This document shows positions 61,401 to 64,000 of a DNA stretch of 64,000 nt, piece after piece (position 1 is the stretch's first letter; each line of letters begins with the position of its first letter). A program made the position numbers and the translations under genes. Source of the stretch: Pirellula staleyi DSM 6068 (GTDB taxonomy: Bacteria; Planctomycetota; Planctomycetia; Pirellulales; Pirellulaceae); assembly GCA_945875845.1 (NCBI GenBank), contig CAMCMB010000028.1, positions 1 through 64,000 of the forward strand. Reading direction: 5' to 3'. Below the pieces are notes generated by a model. It worked only from the letters and a program-made list of their open reading frames with translations, did no database searches and was not told where the DNA came from.

Positions 61401-64000
61401 CAGACGTTGATTGTCCTGTCTGCTCAGTTGATCGATTCGACGGGCGCAGTACGAGCACCCTTCCTTGGCGAATTGTTGCCACCCGTCACGGGCAATGTCG
61501 TCAACTACACACCTGGCACCCATTACAACAACCAGTTCACGGCAGGTCCGGTCTACATTCGGTTGGAGATCCAGGATAACGGCTTGAGTGGATTTCCGCC
61601 CTCTTCCGATCCGAAAACCAGCTTCAGTACCCTGACGGTGAACATCAACCCGATCAATGATCAACCTTTGTTCACGTTGCCGGTAACCAACATTGGTCTC
61701 TTGGAGGATCCGACTCCGGCCGATCAAGTGTATCCCAATTTCGTTACTGGAATCGCACCTGGCCCAACGGGTGCAGATGACGAACTCGGGAATGTTCCGG
61801 GGGTAGCCGCACAGGGACTCAGGTTCTTGGTGAGGGCTCTCAATCCGGCTAGTTTTGCGACGCAGCCAACGGTGGTAGGAACAGGTAGCAGTAGGGATTT
61901 TAGGTTCCGGCTTGCTCCCGACGTCAACTTCATCAACTCGGGCCCAATTGTCGTTGAGGTCTACTTGGAAGACTTGGGACCACAAGGCGGTCTCAATCAG
62001 TTCCAATCGCCTAGGCAGTTTATCACGATCAATGTGGTTCCTGTGAATGATCCACCGGAGTTCACACTGTCGACGAGCACATTTAGCACGACAGAAGATG
62101 CTCCAAAGACGATTATTCCTGGCTTCATGTCGGTACCGATTCCGGGTCCCGTAACCGCAGTGGACGAGATCAATCAAAACCTAACAACAACGGTCGTTGC
62201 GGCCAATCCAGCCTACTATTCGATTCAACCAAGGCTGACTGGGGCGGGGGATCTCGAGTTCCAACTCGCACCGGACGTCAATAGTTTGTTCTCGGGTAGC
62301 TTGGATATATTGATCACAGTTGTCGATGATGGATCACCGACCCCAGCTTCGACTACCAAGACGTTGACGATTACAGCCGCCGATATCAACGACCAACCAA
62401 CCTTTGTGCTGGAGACGAGCAATATCGTAGCCAGGGAAGACGAGGAATTCCTAGCGGGCACTACGCTGACCGAAGTGCCAGGTTTTGCGTCCAACCTACT
62501 CCCGGGACCCATCACGGCGCTCGATGAGTTCGGAAGTTTCGCGCCCACGACGCCAGCACAGATACTCACGTTTGTCAATATTTCTGTGTCCAATCCAACT
62601 CTATTCTCTCAGCTACCAGCCATCGACGGAACGGGCAAACTTTCGTTCAAGACGGCACCGGATCGCAATGGTTCGGCCGTGGTTGTTGTGCGACTAAGCG
62701 ACAACGGTCGAGCGGGTCCACCGCCCAACAACAGTTTGGGGCGAACGGCCACATTCACGATTACGTTGAATGCAATCAATGACGCACCCGAGTTCACGAT
62801 TCCAACCTCGACGACCGTGAATGAAGACCAAGGCGTGGTTTCGCTCCCTGGATTTGCAACGGGCATTCGACCTGGCCCTGGCACAGCGATCGATGAAAAT
62901 ACGCAAGTTCTTACGTTTGACGTGCGTGCGGAAAACCCAAGTGCCTTCCTGGTACAGCCAACGCTTCAAAGCGATGGGACTTTGGTGTTCCAAACAGCCA
63001 AGGATGTTAATAATAACACGGTTGGAATTCAGAGGCGTGTCTTTGTATCGCTCCGCGACAATGGGCTCAGCAGTCCGTTACCCAACGTCAATTTGTCAGG
63101 TGTACAAACATTCACGGTCAACATCAACCCCGTCAATGACCCGCCGATTCCGGATGCTTTGACATTGCAAGGATTTGAAAACGGCGTTGTAAACGCAACC
63201 GAAGCGGAAATTCTTGACGGGGACGTAGCCGGTCCACTCGACGAAGTCGCTGCCGGTCAACTCGTTCGAATCACTCAAGTCGAGCGAACAACGGACAATG
63301 GCGGGATTGTGACGCCGGTCTTTATTGGAGATCGAATTGTATCGTTCCGATATCAGACTCCGCTCAATTTCGCGGGCAACGATTTGATTCGATATGTTGT
63401 GTCCGACAATGGTGTGCCGCAACAGAGTGCAACGGGAACGATTACCATCACGGTTGGCGGAATTAATAATCCTCCCCAGTTCATCCCGGGCAGCGATGTC
63501 ACGGTTCCCGAGGACACTACGTCCTACTCGGCCAATTGGGCAACAAGCATTCTGCCTGGCCCACCAAGCGCTTTGGATGAGCTCGCGAGTCAAACCATTC
63601 TGCGTTTCGAAACACCGACGGATAACGATGCGTTGTTCTCGGTACTGCCATCTGTGAGCACGACGGGCGTGCTGACGTTCTCTCTTGCCAAAGATGCGAT
63701 CGGGCGAGCAATCGTCGATGTCACTGCAATCGATAGTGGCGCAAGCAACTTTCCAAACGTAAACCGTTCGGTCACTTCCAAGTTGACGATCGTAGCCAAT
63801 CCGGTGAATGATGCGCCTGGGTTCATCGTTATCGGTGATGTATCGGTAGCAGAAGATTCGAACCGTTACTCAGCTCCAGCGATCACAAACATTGTTCCTG
63901 CTGCAGGCATGAACAGTACGCCGCCAACGGGGCTAGACGAAGCGGGACAGTCGGTTTCGATCTTTACCTCGAACAATAATCCAAGCCTGTTCTCCGTACA
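46401..64000 (+). CDS. Second giant surface protein, paralog of the first, incomplete at window end
   Basis: The frame opens at ATG 46401 and has no stop to base 64000, giving more than 5860 residues. The N-terminus has a LEPR-XLL-like stretch (LICENLERRDLMA), then PRLLSVAPNSGEI, parallel to the first giant protein. A matrixin-like region lies near residues 375-535, with HEIGQSLGLDN at 514-524, where two of three zinc His are lost. PPC-like, beta-helix and DGQTFQIS-type modules follow, then a GEVED domain (about 58.9-59.2 kb) and many cadherin-like repeats with RPVNDRP and INPVNDPP linkers. It has no S8 domain, but contains a propeller-like insert at 52.4-53.5 kb. A near-identical tandem duplication lies at 59.96-61.3 kb. 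A dockerin, if present, is beyond the window. Confidence 0.9.
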   Translation, partial: MGIDASKSANRIRSSMKSRRKDFRTLICENLERRDLMAVDSPRLLSVAPNSGEILSTTRANSLQESPRELVFRFSEALDATTIGSGIRITRAGGDASFGTASPLADVVVQPAFQNFGESNLIVVARFSQPLPDDLYRIEVLGLTVPGAIKDLQGLTLQPRRDKTDRDTYDFNLELGTKIIAVVPQPIDRASNGVLTQRNKDIEIYFNDNELFFDSQFPNASITTGAAPNPTVVDPAFYSLILTKDTVSPNDDVVTNPQSITFDPVAKKATLTFATDIDQIAGGAGTFRLRVGSNEAVASAANPLSVNSISPTDPAGFLTGVTGQADLGTISGTFSTLINQEIRTVSNPLLADFPGSDFEPGHREIQDISHLAGGADTVNGITTIFYSFMETESYGIDSAGRPLFTSITPDQKQRVREVLELYSAQLGIDFVEQLGSLAAPGVNPATKRIVVGDMTPNGRISGPGDIISSTNTAPIGAVPALSLVILDGSEAWDNGFGNGSNIPGTESFFKTAMHEIGQSLGLDNAFELPIGTIMRNDLAARRATGLEQIYPGNHDVVHGQHLYRPDNRDVDLYKFVVAPGAQGQLRAETIAERLNNSSNLDTHLTLYRKNSDGTLETVAANDNYFSDDSLVRADLVPGEYYLSVTASGNEDNNPLTLNSGSGAVSQGLYQLRIDFKSNVANQISEEVRGSNAKGSGLDGDGDGIAGGNFDFWFRAATPYTVAGNPPVRTLFVDKAFTGTTRDGSLANPFNRIDAATAASRPGDIIRLVGDTRTTSLLDDAAYEIGTGGASGGSLSDGATLDVPRGVTLMIDAGAILKFGGSKILVGSNDSTTNRSNGAIQVLGLPSRPVYFTSYDDESLGRDTNPLLTNPAAGNWGGIEIRNDFDRAQGRVDRERDGIFLNTISNADMRWGGGQVGVGALSKVVSPIDLTEVRPLILNNVISRSADAAITADPNSFEETLFTESRYQNVGSFIPDYSRIGPDIRSNSLLNNSINGLFVRIDTLAGQNLKPLSVPGRINDSEITIVLGENLIVEGTPGGSGRELALPDSSLISMSIVPPTAGSGFAASVAVNYLVTYMDRFGQESLPSLQRSTVTVAGQSVRLTNLAPATLDYVSRKIWRQENNSGPFRLAAVLNRDDTTFVDNGVTLSGQLQTQGLTSVQRARRDASLVVDPGVVLKSLGGRIEVGISATMLAEGTESKPIVFTSRLDDRYGAGGNFDTNNDAAASSPTAGNWAGIVSRHLGELSIDNALITFGGGTSRVPGGFASFNAIEIQQSSARVANSVLENNSSGTTTRGTTNRDSRGVNDAAAIYIVGSQPVILNNVIRNNSVRDAGTANFVNDTAAISIDGNSLNSENVRDFGRQTGTNQRENVGIGNFGPLISNNQLGGNALNGMRVRRATLTTESVWDDTDIVHILQSEIVVPDFHTYGGLRLTSKSDESLVIKLLGNTAGFTATGRPLDIKDRIGGSLQVLGSPGFPVVLTSLNDDSIGAGFDFSGKSLLDTNGNGNATSAAPGNWRSLLFEPFSNDRNVDVSYEREPDQIASQGFNDFPSNAQDLGSLSTSLGGGDENLRLGMTITGSIASPSDIDIYRFTGTAGAMVWFDVDQTSGSLDSVIELVDGNGQIIALSNNSIDESTAGSVYSDTNLVSTIRAWPMDQSAFTRRNSANQTPVDFLGVNPLDAGFRAVLPGVSGSVNNYFLRVRSSNVTPEITSSGPAAALARLLDVAAIRQGITVGQYKLQLRLQQTDEVAGSTVRFADIRFAAIGIDAKGQPLHSQLVGEAGEPDPSERSNVYNSANPILLGNIFNTDRAGISVAGRLAPDPNNPTSLVTGDNIDYFDFQVSRDSVEQPNEVSDVTRWHQSVIFDLDYADGLGRANTQLWIYQKVGNNLTLVATGDDSNIQDDQPAPLMGSNLSDLTRGSAGRRDAYVGPFELPPGNYVVAVSNRAVSDSSLDAYTLVGGSTTTSVRLEPLESVRRISEDRFDTGNPGRPTTTAGPVMRAFGGLGAAMSPAVPNTDPTALPNAVPFNLSDVTLFVSGSVDGVPRMQYANALTGAKEADASNLNNNNRFVNDIAVSPGGRAFGTRSPDAGFITDVNSGSVFGIDIGDASAAIGAGVGPGLTTFGLYPVAGGGAPVVRQSNAPGTTTAIGDGMVFTALTYTNIDPDTANNPGSATFYGVGSRRGNGSFNETPLTTTPPLILRNIIYRLNPDTGAVIDFRGGLQSKTANDGNRLAGAGASQWEYGYFDAATGLITGFASVNSQFFGVSNLGELVTPSIGPTVTGTGILITTIRDPITGAAINFTGMTAGPRNVEGGRYANLLFGITAAGRIYAFNTAGVLQPIFPRGESFVDSAGMGGITGIDFSSLDVNLWHASDRENGTAGHGRPADFNNSRDAFAGNRTAKFGFANPTSPNRQPGNWSGIYNTYVSDAAGDNVAAPGGAMGALESDLIDLRSYSADDQPILYFNYTLPTQNNAANNDGTALGDGRPALDTFRVYAAGESGNWVLLGTNNSIDNRSYTDINGQDEFDISITGNQDAFGRTRISSELFDNAGWRQARINLGALAGQRDVRIRFEFNTGGDFRTGDPLRGGQELVAIPGDRLTDGNTFVVAGTTFEFDLGLVLQLPSGASVRDGDQISINGTLYTFKLTNTPAAREIGFASGDTPTQLATKVRNALTLDGRTVAASTQTPNILNVSGLPAGGTYAILGADPAIIIGRPGVVAGRTAVNVTNAMTSIQVRDSIVTSLAAALNVAGQTTNTSVYRTRGNVILLHGTGMTVTDPGPLGATTFRAGDAFADGGFAGSGLRTQSNKAGSVHIDDIVIGFAERGEKVIGATASAAPTFNPTGGYQLTGDSGPPPGGPIDEVEGGTYQLEIREAADYGTTAGNSLRLDSFPPPPLGRTYDTNDRLTKSSRLIFNSPSAIADGATFKLSDGVNTATFEFDVATSAGDRATGTTPGNVPITISPSDTREQIARKVRDAINSTAAQAVIKITASTSGDMKVGTADRPANGRAFAIDLHGPVASDELGNASSALFSAGGVPLTLVSFGSESAFGEDLGDANIRRDQGQFIVSSNSISRSSGFGLNIDAAPQSQGNSGNRPYPGAVSNLVTLNASNLTPGVVVMNNVLAGNQAGGINISGDTGGTIATGIPPQSVARVINNTLYGRGGDIGINVTEGASPSLLNNIIANFGTGINVVGAASLGGTILGANLYQSNVSTVTPASLGNSESFPILLAAGDPLFVDAPNGRFYLRSLSQAIDSSFSALENRASIEQVKSAIGLPTSPILAPSFDINGLRRSDDPAVSPPFGFGQNVFIDRGAIDRVDFVGPIAVLQRPLDNDSNLLDTDPFNTYVRLRTGNYDFFEVLLDERTGTGTNANTITADSLILTENGRPLVQGVDYIFGFSANSRTIRLTPLAGFWRRDSIYEMTLINKPTLRVNPPSGATILDGSRITVNTSNGAQAVLEFDSGFKLNVPQTLTFKVPATGSASTGITDGQTFQISNGALNVTFEFDTNSLVTGTNRPIAIIADQTATQVRDAIVAALQSATNADLNLAVKGYGTDLIHLGTLAVHNATVGTSRLTRQGVASGVADGQTFVFDPANGPAITLEFNLTGDTVFGAGNKLITFDRTDTYIDLAGKIAAVMATVVPKGFAPVEDLLDGTVQIGGQVGDLLTVTGSQLTVTGMPGVTGSFELAVPAAGGTAIADATRFSIRNAAGQTVVFEFDKDGTITPGNRGISIRNTDTADQIAVAISTSIAGSGLGITPATTTRFIRLNEPRGSIVNVLTSGLLLTGVSGGAISVPFVSSFNNNSVSAQLVKAFSSIGLGVNAYALGYGTFIVEGVTSITGVATTSIGPISDLAGNWLLPNRVNSLTQFTILMPEVSVDYGDAMERPNTGSTSNTLLVNNGVRHGLYPTGVPVLALGQFADGDVDGMPSTSADGDDFSSNFAFTAGMPLTLSPKGPAQLSVSAPTPAMLGTRVTISDTVNRTVTYQFWDSSVPASAVPTGIVGVDLNLVTTANGAAAALQSKILNSILAGTITEIYAIVTGNVVSLGGSFGHTFDLSLSGGFVQRVPRGSIGLSVNPTLAGLAAGQVLTIQDGSGNSVTFQIIDQAVQSALIAGNVPLVINFATATQASFAADVAKAINDEIQKGTLVLPTATVVGGTVNVNADDEDGVRFDGLFNPLIPPVPVVITSTDTGFIDAWVDWNQDNDFDDAGEKILSSEPVNAGENTFLISTPLNATVGYTTARFRLSATGGLFTYGLAIGGEVEDHVIEVLAGIPPVAVNDPDPSKAALYRVDEDNVLLVTAANGVLTNDQDADNPPVAPSTTPPLVSVFDEDPFASGIQPLTSTQNGTLVLLADGSFTYTPAPNFFGTDTFVYRVTDRRLVGNQPATVTITVNPVNDVPFANDDTQTIDEDIVQTWSGALFTGNDIQGITLPLPGSAIPNENPQALIVKSAQLVDASGNPRTARIGEVLPAVVGNVVSYTPGSNYNQDIAGKVFIRLEIEDNGVTGFSQTLDPKTAFSILTVNIRPVNDRPLFDFPLTQTVSLLEDPVPAGQDVVVPNFVSNVSAGPILIPGLVGSADDELLGSTLPTPVVPAQTVRFILNTLAPYVSAFETLPTIGATGSSRDLTFKLKADVNRLDYVTDTNPDGSLFVEVIAEDDGPQGGLNLNRTVVQTITINIDPVNDNPVVTNDSETIDEDIVQSWPGIRFTANDVPGPGNESVLSPDPRAQTLIVKSAQLIDSTGTIRAPKIGELLPTVSGNVVNYTPGSNYNQDIDGPVLIRLEIEDNGVSGFPPVVTPKSSFSTLTVNIRPVNDRPLFDFPLTQTVSLQEDSVPAGQDVVVPNFVSNVSAGPILIPGLVGSADDELLGSTLPTPAVPAQTVRFILNTLAPYVSAFETLPTIGATGSSRDLTFKLKPEVNRLDYVTDTNPDGSLFVEVIAEDDGPQGGLNLFRTVVQTITINIDPVNDNPVVANDTETINEDIPQSWSGSRFTANDVPGPGNESGQTLIVLSAQLIDSTGAVRAPFLGELLPPVTGNVVNYTPGTHYNNQFTAGPVYIRLEIQDNGLSGFPPSSDPKTSFSTLTVNINPINDQPLFTLPVTNIGLLEDPTPADQVYPNFVTGIAPGPTGADDELGNVPGVAAQGLRFLVRALNPASFATQPTVVGTGSSRDFRFRLAPDVNFINSGPIVVEVYLEDLGPQGGLNQFQSPRQFITINVVPVNDPPEFTLSTSTFSTTEDAPKTIIPGFMSVPIPGPVTAVDEINQNLTTTVVAANPAYYSIQPRLTGAGDLEFQLAPDVNSLFSGSLDILITVVDDGSPTPASTTKTLTITAADINDQPTFVLETSNIVAREDEEFLAGTTLTEVPGFASNLLPGPITALDEFGSFAPTTPAQILTFVNISVSNPTLFSQLPAIDGTGKLSFKTAPDRNGSAVVVVRLSDNGRAGPPPNNSLGRTATFTITLNAINDAPEFTIPTSTTVNEDQGVVSLPGFATGIRPGPGTAIDENTQVLTFDVRAENPSAFLVQPTLQSDGTLVFQTAKDVNNNTVGIQRRVFVSLRDNGLSSPLPNVNLSGVQTFTVNINPVNDPPIPDALTLQGFENGVVNATEAEILDGDVAGPLDEVAAGQLVRITQVERTTDNGGIVTPVFIGDRIVSFRYQTPLNFAGNDLIRYVVSDNGVPQQSATGTITITVGGINNPPQFIPGSDVTVPEDTTSYSANWATSILPGPPSALDELASQTILRFETPTDNDALFSVLPSVSTTGVLTFSLAKDAIGRAIVDVTAIDSGASNFPNVNRSVTSKLTIVANPVNDAPGFIVIGDVSVAEDSNRYSAPAITNIVPAAGMNSTPPTGLDEAGQSVSIFTSNNNPSLFSV
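52480..53500 (+). other. Region specific to the second giant protein, propeller-like
   Basis: Inside the second giant gene, this stretch encodes LSDVTLFVSGSVDGVPRMQY and DIAVSPGGRAFGTRSPDAGF followed by repeated VFGIDIGD-type and GRIYAFNTAGV-type segments. The pattern of repeated short strands resembles beta-propeller blades. The first giant protein has no matching segment at the corresponding place. Confidence 0.4.
59961..61320 (+). repeat. Near-identical tandem duplication inside the second giant gene
   Basis: The block from about 59961 to 60470 recurs at about 60810-61320, an offset of 849 bases (283 codons), with only a few scattered differences. The repeated protein part includes LTQTVSLLEDPVPAGQDVVV against LTQTVSLQEDSVPAGQDVVV. 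The preceding half-unit (59613-59960) and the following unit (after 61317) are more diverged copies of the same cadherin-like pair. Confidence 0.9.

Overview
The window looks like a chromosomal piece of a planctomycete, probably Pirellulales or a relative. The evidence is a set of families expanded or nearly confined to that phylum: a DUF1549/DUF1553 plus DUF1501 gene pair, a DUF1559 prepilin-like protein with an H-x9-DG motif, an exosortase-like membrane protein, LEPR-XLL-like N-termini and a planctomycete-type dockerin on giant surface proteins, and many hairpin repeats between genes. KDO transferase (waaA) points to a Gram-negative-type envelope.

Layout. 1-5.3 kb is a decayed accessory region. 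It holds an IS21 remnant in which istA and istB are fused in frame by a deletion, small orphan genes with no clear function (two membrane proteins and one zinc-ribbon protein), a truncated tyrosine recombinase, a frameshifted serine-recombinase tail, tiny genes and an XRE-type regulator. It ends at a tRNA-Pro(GGG) gene, the usual kind of anchor for integrating elements. 5.4-27.7 kb is compact ordinary chromosome: two planctomycete hypotheticals, an FHA-GAF-class III cyclase coupled to a YdcF-like protein, a half-SbcC-like ATPase with an SbcD/Mre11-like phosphoesterase, a DUF1559 protein, a TPR/exosortase-like pair, waaA, glgC, an M20 deacetylase, the DUF1549/DUF1553-DUF1501 pair, a J-domain-like membrane protein with a Pro-Thr repeat, and a stand-alone LigD-type phosphoesterase-like protein.

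27.8-64 kb is taken up by two tandem paralogous giant genes. The first is complete (6154 aa, ends in a dockerin). The second begins 109 bp later and is still open at the window edge (more than 5860 aa). They align along much of their length: LEPR-XLL-like start, decayed matrixin-like region, PPC-like domains, beta-helix regions, a recurring module of about 95 residues, a GEVED domain and cadherin/Ig-like repeats. The main difference is a block of about 2.6 kb in the first gene that places a complete S8 subtilisin (prodomain plus D/H/N/S catalytic residues) inside what is a continuous beta-helix stretch in the second. The second gene carries a near-identical internal tandem duplication of about 849 bp.

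The most interesting items are the subtilisin embedded in a giant surface protein, the complementary loss of matrixin zinc ligands in the two paralogs, the unassigned repeat module, the half-SbcC/SbcD pair, the cyclase with unusual substrate-determining positions, and the exosortase-like protein without a visible catalytic Cys. All calls rest on reading the sequence and on family knowledge; no database search was run.
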